DNA of 64,000 nt from Streptomyces sp. SLBN-31 (lineage in GTDB: Bacteria > Actinomycetota > Actinomycetes > Streptomycetales > Streptomycetaceae), in NCBI RefSeq assembly GCF_006715395.1, contig NZ_VFNC01000002.1, positions 2,294,001 to 2,358,000 of the forward strand, written 5' to 3'. Below the pieces are notes generated by a model, which saw only the letters and a program-made list of their open reading frames with translations, made no database searches and was not told the DNA's origin. Both the position numbers and the translations under genes were made by a program. This document shows, one piece after another, positions 27,339 through 38,995 of the stretch. Each line of letters begins with the position of its first letter. Positions within the stretch are counted from its first letter, which is position 1.

Positions 27339-28115
27339 TCACTGGTCGCGGAAGCGCACGATCTTGACGAACTCGTCGGCGTCCAGGGACGCGCCGCCCA
27401 CCAGGGCGCCGTCGATGTCGGCCTGGGACATGATCTCGGCGACGTTGCCCGCCTTGACCGAGCCGCCGTACTGGATGCGGACCTTGTCGGCCAGCTCCTG
27501 CGTGTACAGCTCGGCGATCTTGCCGCGGACGGCCGCGCAGACCTCCTGGGCGTCCTCGGCGCCGCAGACCTTGCCGGTGCCGATGGCCCAGACGGGCTCG
27601 TAGGCGATCACGACGGTCTCGGCCTGCTCGGCCGGGAGGTCCTTCAGACCGCCCTCGACCTGGGCGAGGGTGTGGGTGACGTGGTTGCCCGCCTCGCGGA
27701 CGTCCAGCTCCTCGCCGACGCACAGGATCGGGGTCAGACCGTGCTTGTAGGCGGCCTTGACCTTGGCGTTGACGATCTCGTCCGTCTCGGCGTGGTACTG
27801 ACGGCGCTCGGAGTGGCCGACGGCCACGTACGTGCACTTCAGCTTGGCCAGCATGGCGCCGGAGATCTCGCCGGTGTAGGCGCCGGAGTCATGGGCCGAG
27901 ATGTCCTGGGCGCCGTACTTGATCTTGAGTTTGTCGCCGTCGACCAGGGTCTGCACGGAGCGCAGGTCGGTGAAGGGCGGCAGGACGGCGACCTCGACGG
28001 CCTCGTAGTCCTTGTCCGCGAGGGCGAAGGCGAGCTTCTGGACGTGTGCGATGGCCTCGAGGTGGTTGAGGTTCATCTTCCAGTTGCCCGCCATCAGCGG
28101 CGTGCGCGTGCTCAT
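27339..28115 (-). CDS. tpiA: Triosephosphate isomerase
   Basis: 258 residues. The N-terminal AGNWKMN, GHSERRQ with the electrophilic His, and [11 protein letters not shown] with the catalytic Glu are intact, as is the phosphate-gripping loop and YGGSVK. ATG 28115 is 6 bp from the pgk stop, so pgk-tpiA are co-transcribed leftward. Confidence 0.98.
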   Translation of the reverse strand: MSTRTPLMAGNWKMNLNHLEAIAHVQKLAFALADKDYEAVEVAVLPPFTDLRSVQTLVDGDKLKIKYGAQDISAHDSGAYTGEISGAMLAKLKCTYVAVGHSERRQYHAETDEIVNAKVKAAYKHGLTPILCVGEELDVREAGNHVTHTLAQVEGGLKDLPAEQAETVVIAYEPVWAIGTGKVCGAEDAQEVCAAVRGKIAELYTQELADKVRIQYGGSVKAGNVAEIMSQADIDGALVGGASLDADEFVKIVRFRDQ

Positions 28116-28121
28116 GCTTGG

Positions 28122-29333
28122 TCAGTCCTCCAGTGCGGCGAGGCCGGGGAGCGTCTTGCCCTCGAGGTATTCGAGGGAGGCGCCGCCACCGGTCGAGATG
28201 TGGCCGAATGCGGTCTCGTCGAAGCCCAGGAGGCGCACGGCCGCGGCGGAGTCGCCGCCGCCGACGACCGTGAAGGCCGGGGAGTCGATGAGGGCCTGGG
28301 CGACCGCCTTGGTGCCCTCGGCGTAGTCGGGGTGCTCGAAGACGCCCATGGGGCCGTTCCAGAAGACGGTGGCGGCGTCGGCGAGCTTCGAGGCGTACAG
28401 CTTGCGGGTCTCCGGACCGATGTCCAGGCCCTGCTGGTCGGCCGGGATGGCGTCCGCGGCGACGGTCGTGGGATTGGCCGGGGCCTTGGTCTTCAGGTCC
28501 GGGAACCCGGTGGCGACCAGCGCGTCGACCGGCAGGACCAGTTCGACGCCGGTCTTCTCGGCGCGCTCGATGTACTCCTTGACGGCCGGGATCTGGTCCT
28601 CCTGAAGGAGGGAGTTGCCGATCTCGTGGCCCTGGGCCTTGAGGAAGGTGTAGGCCATGCCGCCGCCGATGAGGAGGCGGTCGGCCTTGCCGAGGAGCTC
28701 GTCGATGACGGCCAGCTTGTCGGAGACCTTGGCGCCGCCGAGCGCGACGACGTACGGCCGCCGGACCTCGTCGGTGAGCTTCTTCAGGACGCCGACCTCG
28801 TTCGCGATGAGGTAGCCGGCGTAGTGCGGCAGGCGGGCCGGGAGGTCGTAGACGGAGGCGTGCTTGCGGTGCACCGCGCCGAAGCCGTCGCCGACGTAGA
28901 CGTCCGCGAGGGCGGCGAGGCGGTCGGCGAACTCGCCGCGCTCGGTGTCGTCCTTGGAGGTCTCACCGGCGTTGAAGCGGAGATTCTCGATCACCGCGAC
29001 CTGGCCGGGCTGCAGGCCGTTCACCGCGTCGTGGGCGGCGGGGCCGACGGTGTCCTGGGCGAACGCCACGGGCGCGTCGAGGAGTTCACCGAGCCGCTCG
29101 GCGGCGGGCAGCAGGGAGAAGGCGGGGTCCGGGGCGCCCTTGGGGCGGCCCAGGTGCGAGGCGACGACCACCTTGGCGCCCGCCTCGGCGAGGGCCCTGA
29201 CGGTGGGCAGTACGGCGCGGATGCGGCCGTCGTCGGTGATCAGGCCGTCGGCGAGCGGCACGTTGAGGTCGGCGCGGACGAAGACCCGCTTGCCGTCCAC
29301 GCCTTCGGCGAGAAGTTCGTCGATCGTCTTCAT
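28122..29333 (-). CDS. pgk: Phosphoglycerate kinase
   Basis: 403 residues, ATP-generating glycolytic step. Signature RVFVRADLNVPL near residue 20, SHLGRPKG, and the C-terminal nucleotide region TVVGGGDSAAAV with HISTGGGASLEYLEG. ATG 29333 has AGGAG 7 nt upstream; the frame continues further upstream but without a ribosome site or homology. A terminator-like hairpin separates it from gap, so pgk-tpiA probably have their own promoter in 29334-29453. Confidence 0.98.
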   Translation of the reverse strand: MKTIDELLAEGVDGKRVFVRADLNVPLADGLITDDGRIRAVLPTVRALAEAGAKVVVASHLGRPKGAPDPAFSLLPAAERLGELLDAPVAFAQDTVGPAAHDAVNGLQPGQVAVIENLRFNAGETSKDDTERGEFADRLAALADVYVGDGFGAVHRKHASVYDLPARLPHYAGYLIANEVGVLKKLTDEVRRPYVVALGGAKVSDKLAVIDELLGKADRLLIGGGMAYTFLKAQGHEIGNSLLQEDQIPAVKEYIERAEKTGVELVLPVDALVATGFPDLKTKAPANPTTVAADAIPADQQGLDIGPETRKLYASKLADAATVFWNGPMGVFEHPDYAEGTKAVAQALIDSPAFTVVGGGDSAAAVRLLGFDETAFGHISTGGGASLEYLEGKTLPGLAALED

Positions 29334-29453
29334 GAAGGGGCTCCTAGAAAGGGCTCGGGAGGCTCGGAGGTCCGAGTGGGCTGCTCCTGTCCGTGAGGCT
29401 GCTACCTGTGCGGGGCGGGCGCGAGGGCCGGTCGGGCCCCAGCCACGCGACAC

Positions 29454-29491
29454 AGGGCTCGGACAGCGCGGCCGTGCGCTGCCCGAGCCCT
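29454..29491 (-). terminator. Terminator downstream of gap
   Basis: 16-bp stem with one mismatch (29454-29469 with 29476-29491) and a 6-nt loop, beginning 34 nt after the gap stop. Confidence 0.8.
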
Positions 29492-29524
29492 GCACTCACA
29501 CCGAGGTGCTGCCTGCTGCGGCTA

Positions 29525-30610
<1,086 letters not shown>

Positions 30611-30661
30611 CTACCTCCCTGAGGCCCCCGGAGTGACATCGAGACGCCCCATACATGGGCA

Positions 30662-30697
30662 GGCGGTCCGTACCGGCCAGTAGGGGTACGGACCGCC
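30662..30697 (-). terminator. Terminator downstream of M14 peptidase gene
   Basis: Perfect 13-bp stem (30662-30674 with 30685-30697), 10-nt loop, 62 nt after the peptidase stop and upstream of the probable gap promoter. Confidence 0.75.
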
Positions 30698-30759
30698 CGG
30701 CCCGAAATTCCGATCACTCCTTTTGACTACGGTGACCTAGTCATCGTTGACCAGGCAGT

Positions 30760-33711
30760 TCACCCTTCCAGGGCCGCGAATGCCTTCTTGAGGAGCGCGG
30801 CACGGTCCGTCGCCGCGGTGACGTGCTCCAGGCCGAAGCCCAACAGCACGGTGCGGTCGGTGGTGACGGCGCCGTAGGTCTTGAAGAGCGCTCCGGTGCG
30901 CGTCCAGTCCTTCAGCACCGCCGGGCTGCCCGCGGGCGGTCCGGACACGCTCCAGGCGCCGAGCGAGGTCTCGAAGCCCTCGGGCTGGGTGGCCGTGCCG
31001 CCGAGGACGAGCGCGGTGTCGTCGGCGAGGACGCCGCGGCCGCCGGAGCCGGGGTCGGTGACGTAGGCGATCGACACCTGCACCGACTTGCCGGCGTAGG
31101 CGCTCAGGTCGTAGTCGACCTGCTGCCAGCCGCTGGAGGAGCCGGTGAGGCTGTTCCAGGAGCCGCTGGTGCCGGTCGCGGTGCAGCCGGAGGAGGCGAC
31201 GGTCAGGTAGTGCTTGAGCCACGGGTGCTCGTTGACCAGGAAGCCCGCCTCGCACTCCGCCGGTACGGCCGTGCTGGTCGCACCGCCCGCCTCCGGAAGA
31301 GTCGTCCAGTCGTCGGCGCCGTTGTGGGCCTCGACGATGACGTGGTCGTAGCCCGGCTCGGTGTCCCACAGCAACTGGCTGCGCAGGGTCGGCTTGTCGG
31401 CCGCCGCGACACCGGTGAGGTCGATGGTGCCGGTGAGGCGCTTGTAGGAGTCGTCGGTGTGGACGGCGGCCGCCATGTACGAACCCGAGTAGGGCCCGTA
31501 CGGGTTGACGGTCCCCGCGAACTGGCCGGCTCCGGCGCTCGCGAACTGCGGGTACTTGTCGACCGGCAGCGAGTCGGAGGTGACGGCGTAGGTGCCCGCC
31601 TTGTCGAGCGGGTTGCCGGGGGCCGCACCGAGCGCCCCGCTGAAGCCCGCGAGTTCACCGGAACCGGTGAAGCCGGTGGCGCCCGGGGTCGACGTACGCG
31701 AGTAGGCGCCCAGGTAGTACTGGCTGAAGTCGTTGGACAGGGTGCCGCCGCCGAGGTCGACGCTGCCGCCGGCCTGCTCCCCCGCCTCGATCAGCTTGCC
31801 GCCCTCGTTGAGGTAGGCCCGCAACTGGAGCTGGGTGGCGTTGCCGGGGGCGCTCGCGCCCGTGTAGTGCACGACGGTCCTGAAGTGCTTCAGCACGCCG
31901 AGCGCGTCGGGCGCGCCCTGGCCGGCGACGTCCCAGACGACCGCCTTGCGGCCGTTCGCCTTCAGCGCGTCCACGTAGGTCTGCGCCTGCGTGGCCGTCG
32001 CGCCCTCCTCGGCGACGACGAGCGTGTCGGCCTTGGCCCGCTGGGCGACGGTGTAGGTGAAGTGTTCGCTGGAGACCTTCTTGCCGCTCCTGGACCGGCC
32101 GGTGAACCACACCTCGACCTTGTCGCCCGGGTCGCCGTCGCGGACCTTGGCGCGGTACTCGTCGAAGTGCAGGTTGTCATCGCCGCCGTAGATCTCGCCG
32201 CCCTTCCACGCCTTCAGCGGCCGGTCCTTCGTACGGCCGCCGTTGACGCGGTAACGGAGTTCCTTGTCGCGGACCGCCTTGCGGACGACGACCGAGACCT
32301 CCTGGTCGGCGCCGCGCGAGTACGAGGTGGCGAACTTCGCCGGGGTGAAGTCGGCGGCCTTCAGGCCCAGGGACGAGGACGGCGTGTCGGGGTGCCGGGC
32401 GGTCTCGGCGACCGACAGCGCGAAGGGGACGTTCTTCGCGAACTCCTGCTGGATCAGCTTCTCGTCGTCCGGGAAGTTGAACACGGACTGGCAGTCGGCG
32501 GCGTTCCACTGGTCACCGGGGTCGAGGTTCGAGGCGGTCTGACAGGTCGACATCTCCGGGGTGAACATCGACATGCCGTTGACGTTGGCCGCGTGGCCGT
32601 CCGCCTCGCCGTTGGTGGTGTACAGCTCCGAGGAGACCTGCGGGCGGTAGCCGGGGATCGCGGAGTTGCCCGGGGTACCGGCGAGGGCCTTGTAGAGCAC
32701 GTCGTCCGGGGTCGGGGTGGCGACCTGCCAGCCGACGCCGTAGAGCAGGAGCTCGGCGGCGGAGTGGTAGTTGATGCCGTACGAGAACCCGATCCGCTTC
32801 TCGAAGCGGTCCAGCGCCTTGGTCTCGGGCTCGGATCCGGGGCTCGCGCCGCGGTAGGTCTCGCTGGTGGGGTTGGGGGACGAACCCTCGTCGTCGTAAC
32901 CCCACTTGTAGGCGAAGTTGCGGTTGAGGTCGACGCCGTCACCGGTGGAGATGACGCCGTCGCCGTTGACGTCCCGCAGGTTCTTGCGCCACAGGCGGGT
33001 GTCGGAGTCCTTGAAGGTGTAGTCGTAACCGTCGGGGTTGGCCGAGATGACGAACCACAGTTCGGTGCTGTCGACGATCCGCTTGACGCGCTTGTCCGTC
33101 CTGTAGTTGTCCAGGTAGTAGTGCATCAGCCGGCGGGTCATCTCCGGCGTGATCCACTCGCGGGCGTGCTGGTTGGACATGTAGAGCACGGAGGGCCTGG
33201 AGCCGTCCTTGGTCTTCTTCGCGTCCCTGGTCAGTTTGAGCGCGAGGATGTCCTGCCCGTTGACGGTCTTTCCGATGGAGACGACCTTGGTGAGACCGGG
33301 ATTGAGCTGACCGGTCCGGACGATCTCCTCCTTCAGGCCACCGCTGCCGCTGTACGGGCGGAACACGCCCTGCGCGGCGGTGTCCACCCGTTTCTCGGCA
33401 TTGGCCGAAAGTGTGTGCTCGGTGAGGTCGACGCCCTGCTTCCGCAGCTTCCCGGCCTGCCGGCCGGTGAGATAGACCTCGACGGTGGCCTTCCCCTTCG
33501 CGGGGACCTGCTCGCCGAGTTCCTGGCCGTCCTGCCCGGCGGCCAGCAGCAGGGGTACCTGCTTGGCCGTGGCCTCGGCGCGATAGACGTTGACCTCGTT
33601 CGGATCGGAACCCTGTGAGGTCCCGTTCTGTGCCTGGGCGATGGGCGCAAGGCTCGCTCCGCCGAGCAGGAGCGCGCCGACAGCGAGGATCGATCTCGCT
33701 CTGGGTCTCAT
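30760..33711 (-). CDS. Secreted M14 zinc carboxypeptidase, multidomain
   Basis: 983 residues. Signal peptide MRPRARSILAVGALLLG up to about AQA at residue 28. The M14 domain covers roughly 110-450: zinc ligands His182 and Glu185 in NQHAREW, His316 in INYHSAAE, the substrate-binding SANPDGYDYT and DLNRNFAYKWG, and catalytic Glu386 in FTPEMST. A DVNGDGVISTGD loop is calcium-binding in form. The C-terminal half holds a beta-rich region and a jelly-roll/immune-inhibitor-A-like domain. ATG 33711 has AGGGGGG just upstream. It probably degrades proteins or peptides outside the cell. Confidence 0.93.
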   Translation of the reverse strand: MRPRARSILAVGALLLGGASLAPIAQAQNGTSQGSDPNEVNVYRAEATAKQVPLLLAAGQDGQELGEQVPAKGKATVEVYLTGRQAGKLRKQGVDLTEHTLSANAEKRVDTAAQGVFRPYSGSGGLKEEIVRTGQLNPGLTKVVSIGKTVNGQDILALKLTRDAKKTKDGSRPSVLYMSNQHAREWITPEMTRRLMHYYLDNYRTDKRVKRIVDSTELWFVISANPDGYDYTFKDSDTRLWRKNLRDVNGDGVISTGDGVDLNRNFAYKWGYDDEGSSPNPTSETYRGASPGSEPETKALDRFEKRIGFSYGINYHSAAELLLYGVGWQVATPTPDDVLYKALAGTPGNSAIPGYRPQVSSELYTTNGEADGHAANVNGMSMFTPEMSTCQTASNLDPGDQWNAADCQSVFNFPDDEKLIQQEFAKNVPFALSVAETARHPDTPSSSLGLKAADFTPAKFATSYSRGADQEVSVVVRKAVRDKELRYRVNGGRTKDRPLKAWKGGEIYGGDDNLHFDEYRAKVRDGDPGDKVEVWFTGRSRSGKKVSSEHFTYTVAQRAKADTLVVAEEGATATQAQTYVDALKANGRKAVVWDVAGQGAPDALGVLKHFRTVVHYTGASAPGNATQLQLRAYLNEGGKLIEAGEQAGGSVDLGGGTLSNDFSQYYLGAYSRTSTPGATGFTGSGELAGFSGALGAAPGNPLDKAGTYAVTSDSLPVDKYPQFASAGAGQFAGTVNPYGPYSGSYMAAAVHTDDSYKRLTGTIDLTGVAAADKPTLRSQLLWDTEPGYDHVIVEAHNGADDWTTLPEAGGATSTAVPAECEAGFLVNEHPWLKHYLTVASSGCTATGTSGSWNSLTGSSSGWQQVDYDLSAYAGKSVQVSIAYVTDPGSGGRGVLADDTALVLGGTATQPEGFETSLGAWSVSGPPAGSPAVLKDWTRTGALFKTYGAVTTDRTVLLGFGLEHVTAATDRAALLKKAFAALEG

Positions 33712-33807
33712 GAACCCCCCTAGCAGACCTTCGTCACGGTGACGAAGTGCTGCCAGGCTCATGTCAGTTCACAACCGAGTCAAGGGCGACACAAAGACAG
33801 TAAAAGA

Positions 33808-33841
33808 CCGCTGCCGGCGCCCAAATGGACGCCGGCAGCGG
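33808..33841 (-). terminator. Terminator of the uvrC-rapZ-yvcK-whiA operon
   Basis: Perfect 12-bp stem (33808-33819 with 33830-33841), 10-nt loop, 16 nt past the whiA stop. In the RNA it is followed by a U-rich stretch (GGUCUUUUACUGUCUUUG), rare for Streptomyces. Confidence 0.88.
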
Positions 33842-33856
33842 GAGGTTGTCGGTAGG

Positions 33857-34846
33857 TCAGCCGACGAGGTTGTCCGCCAGCTCCTCGGTGATGCTGGACT
33901 CCGTGCCCGGGATGCCGAGGTCGGAGGCACGCTTGTCGGCCATCGCCAGCAGGCGGCGGATACGGCCGGCCACGGCGTCCTTGGTCAGCGGCGGGTCGGC
34001 GAGCGCGCCCAGCTCCTCCAGGGAGGCCTGCTTGTGCTCCATGCGCAGGCGCCCGGCGGCCGCGAGGTGCTCGGGGACCTCCTCGCCGAGGATCTCCAGC
34101 GCGCGCTGGACCCGGGCTCCGGCGGCGACGGCCGCGCGGGCGGAGCGGCGGAGGTTGGCGTCGTCGAAGTTGGCGAGACGGTTCGCCGTGGCCCGGACCT
34201 CCCGGCGCATCCGGCGCTCCTCCCAGGCCAGCACCGACTCGTGGGCGCCGAGCCGGGTGAGCAGGGCGCCGATCGCGTCGCCGTCCCGGACGACGACCCG
34301 GTCCACCCCCCGTACCTCGCGCGCCTTCGCGGCGATCGACAGCCGGCGGGCCGCGCCGACCAGGGCGAGCGCCGCCTCGGGCCCCGGGGAGGTCACCTCC
34401 AGGGAGGAGGAGCGGCCGGGCTCGGTGAGCGAGCCGTGCGCCAGGAACGCACCGCGCCAGGCGGCCTCCGCGTCGCAGGTGGCCCCCGAGACCACCTGCG
34501 GGGGCAGACCGCGGATCGGGCGGCCGCGCCCGTCCACCAGGCCGGTCTGGCGGGCCAGCTGGTCACCGCCGGCGACGACCCGGACGACGTAACGCGAGCC
34601 GCGGCGCAGTCCGCCGGGCGCCATCACGATCAGCTCCGAGGAGTGGCCGAAGATCTCCAGAATGTCTCTCTTCAGGCGCCGGGCCGCCATCGCGGTGTCC
34701 AGCTCCGCCTCGATCACGATGCGGCCGCTCACCAGGTGGAGGCCGCCGGCGAACCGCAGAATGGCGGAGACCTCCGCCTTCCTGCAGCAGGTCCGGGTGA
34801 CGGGGAGCCGGGAGATCTCGTCCTTCACCGCTGCCGTCATCGCCAT
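33857..34846 (-). CDS. whiA: Sporulation regulator WhiA
   Basis: 329 residues. N-terminal degenerate LAGLIDADG-type (homing endonuclease-like) domain ([39 protein letters not shown]) and C-terminal helix-turn-helix ([25 protein letters not shown]). In Streptomyces WhiA acts with WhiB to switch on the early sporulation septation genes. ATG 34846 (or 34840) overlaps the end of the yvcK-type gene, so it is the last gene of a four-gene operon. The sequence closely resembles WhiA of S. coelicolor as I recall it. Confidence 0.98.
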   Translation of the reverse strand: MAMTAAVKDEISRLPVTRTCCRKAEVSAILRFAGGLHLVSGRIVIEAELDTAMAARRLKRDILEIFGHSSELIVMAPGGLRRGSRYVVRVVAGGDQLARQTGLVDGRGRPIRGLPPQVVSGATCDAEAAWRGAFLAHGSLTEPGRSSSLEVTSPGPEAALALVGAARRLSIAAKAREVRGVDRVVVRDGDAIGALLTRLGAHESVLAWEERRMRREVRATANRLANFDDANLRRSARAAVAAGARVQRALEILGEEVPEHLAAAGRLRMEHKQASLEELGALADPPLTKDAVAGRIRRLLAMADKRASDLGIPGTESSITEELADNLVG

Positions 34847-35904
34847 GGGCCGATCCTTCCATGCATCCGAAAAATACGGTCGTACGCGGCGGCCAGCAGC
34901 TCCGGGTCGTGCCGCGGAGTTCCGTCTCTCCGTGCCACCGGGGCGAGCTCGACCGCGGCCCCGAGCCGCTTGGCGGCCTCGGTGAGCACGTCGCGGTCGG
35001 GCACGGCGGCCTCGTCGGCCAGCACCACGTCCAGGGCGAGTTTAGGGGCGTGTCGTCCCAAAACCTCCAAATGACGCTGCGGGGAGAAGCCCTCGGTTTC
35101 TCCGGGCTGCGGGGCGAGGTTCAGCGAGAGTACCCGGCGTGCCTTGGTCTGGGTGAGGGCGTCCAGCAGTTCCGGTACGAGCAGGTGCGGGATCACCGAG
35201 GAGAACCAGGAGCCGGGGCCGAGCACGACCCAGTCCGCGTCCAGGACCGCCTCGACGGCCTCGGGGACGGCCGGCGGGTCGTGCGGCACGAGGTGCACGG
35301 ACTGCACCTCGCCGGGTGTGAGGGCGACCGTGGCCTGGCCCCGGACCGTGTCCACGTCCTCCGGCCGGTCCGGGTCGTGCCCCTTGACCAGGGCCTGCAG
35401 CTCCAGTGGTACGGCGGACATGGGCAGCACGCGCCCGTGCGCGCCCAGCAGCCTGCCGACCAGGTCGAGGGCCTGGACGTGGTCCCCCAGCTGCTCCCAC
35501 AGGGCGACGATCAGCAGGTTGCCCACCGCGTGGTCGTGCAGGTCGCCCTTGGAGTGGAAGCGGTGCTGGATGACCCGGGCCCAGGTCTGGCCCCACTCGT
35601 CGTCGCCGCACAGCGCGGCCAGCGCCTTGCGCAGGTCGCCGGGCGGCAGCACGCCCAGCTCGTCACGCAGGCGCCCGCTGGAGCCGCCGTCGTCGGCCAC
35701 GGTGACGACGGCGGTGAGGTCGCCGGTGATCCGGCGCAGCGCGGCGAGTGAGGCGGACAGGCCCATGCCGCCGCCGAGGGCGACGACCTTGGGCTGTGCA
35801 CCGCGCCGGCGCGGCCTGGCTCCGCGGGTCTCGACCGTCCGGCCCGCGCGTGACTCGGGCACCATCCGGCGCAGCCTGCTCAGCCGCACAGAGCGTTCCG
35901 TCAT
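34837..35904 (-). CDS. yvcK: YvcK/CofD-like gluconeogenesis factor
   Basis: 355 residues. [19 protein letters not shown] binds a UDP-sugar in this family, and [23 protein letters not shown] is the second signature. YvcK proteins are needed for growth on gluconeogenic carbon sources and for cell-wall homeostasis, sensing UDP-GlcNAc. It overlaps rapZ by 4 bp and whiA by 10 bp, the conserved Gram-positive rapZ-yvcK-whiA order. Confidence 0.95.
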   Translation of the reverse strand: MTERSVRLSRLRRMVPESRAGRTVETRGARPRRRGAQPKVVALGGGMGLSASLAALRRITGDLTAVVTVADDGGSSGRLRDELGVLPPGDLRKALAALCGDDEWGQTWARVIQHRFHSKGDLHDHAVGNLLIVALWEQLGDHVQALDLVGRLLGAHGRVLPMSAVPLELQALVKGHDPDRPEDVDTVRGQATVALTPGEVQSVHLVPHDPPAVPEAVEAVLDADWVVLGPGSWFSSVIPHLLVPELLDALTQTKARRVLSLNLAPQPGETEGFSPQRHLEVLGRHAPKLALDVVLADEAAVPDRDVLTEAAKRLGAAVELAPVARRDGTPRHDPELLAAAYDRIFRMHGRIGPWR

Positions 35905-36869
35905 TCGCGTCCCATGTCCCGGTGCACGACCACCGTCTCCACGCCCTCGGCCGCGAGGCGGGCGGCGAGCTTCTCCGACATGGCCACCGAGCGGTGCTTG
36001 CCGCCCGTGCAGCCGATGGCGACGGTCACGTACCGCTTGCCCTCGCGGCGGTAGCCGGCCGCGATGAGGCGCAGCAGCTCGGCGTAGCGGTCCAGGAAAT
36101 CCTTGGCGCCGGGCTGGTTGAAGACGTAGGCCGCCACCTCCTCGTTGAGGCCGGTGAAGGGGCGCAGCTCCGGGACCCAGTGGGGGTTGGGCAGGAAGCG
36201 CATGTCCGCGACCAGGTCGGCGTCGACCGGTAGGCCGTACTTGAAGCCGAAGGACATGACGGTGGCCCGCAGCTCGGGCTCCTCCTCGCCGGCGAACTGG
36301 GCGTCCATCTTGGCGCGCAGCTCGTGCACGTTCAGGCTGGAGGTGTCGATCACCAGGTCGGCGTCACCGCGCAGCTCGCGCAGCAGCTCGCGCTCCGCGG
36401 CGATGCCGTCGACGATGCGGCCGTCGCCCTGGAGGGGGTGCGGGCGGCGCACCGACTCGAAGCGGCGGACCAGGGCCTCGTCGGAGGACTCCAGGAAGAC
36501 GATGCGGCGGGTGACGTGCCGGGTCTCCAGGTCGGCCAGGGACTCGCGCAGATTGTCGAAGAAGCGCCGGCCGCGTACGTCGACGACGACCGCGATCCGG
36601 GCCACGTTGCCCTGCGAGCGGGCGCCGAGCTCCACCATGGTGGGGATCAGCGCGGGCGGGAGGTTGTCGACGACGAACCAGCCCAGGTCCTCCAGGCACT
36701 TCGCGGCCGTCGACCTTCCGGCGCCGGACATGCCGGAGATGATCACCAGCTCGGGGATGGCGACTTCGGGAAGCCCACCCGTCTCGCCGGTCGTGCCCGT
36801 ACTCACCTGTGCTCCGTCTCCGCCTCGGCCCGTTTGTTCGTGCTGCTCGTCGTGGTTGTTCACATTCAT
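35901..36869 (-). CDS. rapZ: RapZ/YvcJ-family nucleotide-binding protein
   Basis: 322 residues. Walker A-like [15 protein letters not shown] near residue 43, [11 protein letters not shown], and the C-terminal [15 protein letters not shown] and [11 protein letters not shown] motifs are all typical. In E. coli RapZ controls GlmZ RNA processing; in actinobacteria no GlmZ is known and the role is unclear, probably linked to amino-sugar sensing as for yvcK. The first 35 residues are a polar Gly/Thr/Glu extension. 4-bp overlaps link it to uvrC and yvcK. Confidence 0.95.
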   Translation of the reverse strand: MNVNNHDEQHEQTGRGGDGAQVSTGTTGETGGLPEVAIPELVIISGMSGAGRSTAAKCLEDLGWFVVDNLPPALIPTMVELGARSQGNVARIAVVVDVRGRRFFDNLRESLADLETRHVTRRIVFLESSDEALVRRFESVRRPHPLQGDGRIVDGIAAERELLRELRGDADLVIDTSSLNVHELRAKMDAQFAGEEEPELRATVMSFGFKYGLPVDADLVADMRFLPNPHWVPELRPFTGLNEEVAAYVFNQPGAKDFLDRYAELLRLIAAGYRREGKRYVTVAIGCTGGKHRSVAMSEKLAARLAAEGVETVVVHRDMGRE

Positions 36870-38995
36870 GTCTCCTGCCCCCGTCGTTCGTCCGGGGCTC
36901 CCGTCGTCACGGGCTCCCCACCGGAACCCATGGTGCCGGGTTCCTCCTCCATGATCTCTCCAGTGGCCGTGTTCACGGCGGGTGCGGCCGGAGCCGCCTG
37001 GGCGAGGGCCACGGCGATCGTCTCGGCCGTCTTGCGACCTATGCCGGGTACCTCGCAGATCTGGTCGATGGTGGCGGATCGCAGTCTCTTCAACGAACCG
37101 AAGTGCTTCAGAAGTGCCTGCTTGCGGGTGTCGCCGAGGCCGGGCACCTCGTCCAGCGGGCTGGAGCGGAAGCGCTTGGCCCGCTTGGTGCGCTGGTAGG
37201 TGATCGCGAAGCGGTGTGCCTCGTCGCGGACGCGCTGCAGCAGGTAGAGGCCCTCGCTGGTGCGGGGCAGGACCACGGGGTCGTCCTCGTCCGGCAGCCA
37301 GACCTCTTCCAGCCGCTTGGCGAGACCGCAGACGGCGACGTCGTCGATGCCGAGCTCGTCCAGGGCTCTCTTCGCCGCCGCGACCTGCGGCTGTCCGCCG
37401 TCGACGACGACGAGCTGGGGCGGGTAGGCGAACTTCTTGGGCCGGCCGTCCTCGTTCTTCAGGCCGTCGGTCTGGAATCCGTCGTCCTGCAGGTCCGCCT
37501 GGAGACCTGCCTGCGTACCGTCCACCTGGAGGGCGTCCGTCGCCTCACCCACGAGACCGTCCCCCTGGCCGTCGTCCCCCCACTCGCCGGTCTTCTCCTT
37601 CTCGGCGAGGTAGCGCCGGAAGCGGCGGGTGATCACCTCGTGCATGGAGCGGACGTCGTCCTGGCCCTCGAAGCCCTTGATCTGGAAGCGGCGGTACTCG
37701 CTCTTGCGCTGCAGGCCGTCCTCGAAGACGACCATGGACGCGACGACGTCGTCGCCCTGGAGGTGCGAGATGTCGTAGCACTCGATGCGCAGCGGGGCGC
37801 TGTCCAGGTCGAGGGCCTCGGCGATCTCCTCCAGGGCACGCGAACGCGTGGTGAGGTCGGAGGCGCGCTTGGTCTTGTGCAAAACGAGCGCCTGCTGCGC
37901 GTTGCGCTGCACAGTCTCCATCAGCGCCTTCTTGTCGCCGCGCTGCGGGATGCGCAGCGAGACGCCCGAGCCGCGCCGGTCGGCGAGCCACTCCTGAACG
38001 GGTTCGACCGGGTCGGGCAGGGCGGGGACGAGGACCTCCTTGGGGACGGAGTCGCCCTTCTCCTCGCCGTAGAGCTGCTGCAACGCGTGCTCGACGAGGG
38101 CGCCGGTGGTGATCTCCTCGACCTTGTCGGTGACCCAGCCGCGCTGGCCGCGCACGCGCCCGCCGCGGACGTGGAAGATCTGGACGGCCGCCTCCAGCTC
38201 GTCCTCGGCGACCGCGATCAGGTCGGCGTCGGTCGCGTCGGCGAGCACGACCGCGTTCTTCTCCATGGCCTTCCGCAGGGCCTCGATGTCGTCGCGCAGG
38301 CGGGCGGCCCGCTCGTACTCCATCTCCTCGGCCGCCTCCGTCATCCGCTTCTCCAGGCGGCGGAGGTAGGTGCCGGTGCGGCCGGCCATGAAGTCGCAGA
38401 ACTCCTCGGCGAGTTCGCGGTGCTCCTCGGGGTCGACACGGCCCACGCAGGGTGCCGAGCACTTGCCGATGTAGCCGAGCAGGCAGGGGCGGCCGGTACG
38501 GGTGGCGTTCTTGAAGACGCCTGCCGAGCAGGTGCGTACGGGGAAGACGCGCAGCAGGAGGTCGACGGTGTCGCGGATCGCCCACGCGTGCGCGTACGGG
38601 CCGAAGTACCGGACTCCCTTCCTCTTGTGACCGCGCATCACCTGCACGCGCGGGAACTCCTCGTTCATCGTCACCGCGAGGTACGGGTAGCTCTTGTCGT
38701 CGCGGTACTTGACGTTGAACCGGGGGTTGAACTCCTTGATCCAGGAGTACTCCAGCTGCAGCGCCTCGACCTCTGTGGACACCACGGTCCACTCCACGGA
38801 CGCGGCGGTGGTGACCATCGACCGGGTGCGGGGGTGCAGGTTCGTCAGGTCCTGGAAATAGTTCGCCAGGCGCTGACGCAGGCTTTTCGCCTTTCCGACG
38901 TAGATCACCCGGCGGTGCTCGTCACGGAACCTGTACACCCCGGGAGAGTCGGGGATCTGTCCCGGCTTGGGGCGGTAGCTGGAGGGGTCGGCCAT
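36866..38995 (-). CDS. uvrC: Excinuclease ABC subunit C
   Basis: 709 residues. GIY-YIG nuclease domain at the N-terminus ([23 protein letters not shown]), UVR motif around [15 protein letters not shown], the UvrC RNase H-like domain ([18 protein letters not shown]) and a C-terminal helix-hairpin-helix pair ([29 protein letters not shown]). An acidic, Gly/Gln/Asp-rich insertion at about residues 472-520 sits inside the second nuclease half. It is the first gene of the operon with rapZ, yvcK and whiA; a degenerate damage-type promoter lies just upstream, implying a leaderless start at 38995. Confidence 0.97.
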   Translation of the reverse strand: MADPSSYRPKPGQIPDSPGVYRFRDEHRRVIYVGKAKSLRQRLANYFQDLTNLHPRTRSMVTTAASVEWTVVSTEVEALQLEYSWIKEFNPRFNVKYRDDKSYPYLAVTMNEEFPRVQVMRGHKRKGVRYFGPYAHAWAIRDTVDLLLRVFPVRTCSAGVFKNATRTGRPCLLGYIGKCSAPCVGRVDPEEHRELAEEFCDFMAGRTGTYLRRLEKRMTEAAEEMEYERAARLRDDIEALRKAMEKNAVVLADATDADLIAVAEDELEAAVQIFHVRGGRVRGQRGWVTDKVEEITTGALVEHALQQLYGEEKGDSVPKEVLVPALPDPVEPVQEWLADRRGSGVSLRIPQRGDKKALMETVQRNAQQALVLHKTKRASDLTTRSRALEEIAEALDLDSAPLRIECYDISHLQGDDVVASMVVFEDGLQRKSEYRRFQIKGFEGQDDVRSMHEVITRRFRRYLAEKEKTGEWGDDGQGDGLVGEATDALQVDGTQAGLQADLQDDGFQTDGLKNEDGRPKKFAYPPQLVVVDGGQPQVAAAKRALDELGIDDVAVCGLAKRLEEVWLPDEDDPVVLPRTSEGLYLLQRVRDEAHRFAITYQRTKRAKRFRSSPLDEVPGLGDTRKQALLKHFGSLKRLRSATIDQICEVPGIGRKTAETIAVALAQAAPAAPAVNTATGEIMEEEPGTMGSGGEPVTTGAPDERRGQET

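Noticed and set aside
27294..29396. Open frame of 700 codons on the plus strand
   Set aside because: Antisense shadow of tpiA and pgk, with Gly/Val/Asp/Arg composition typical of such shadows.
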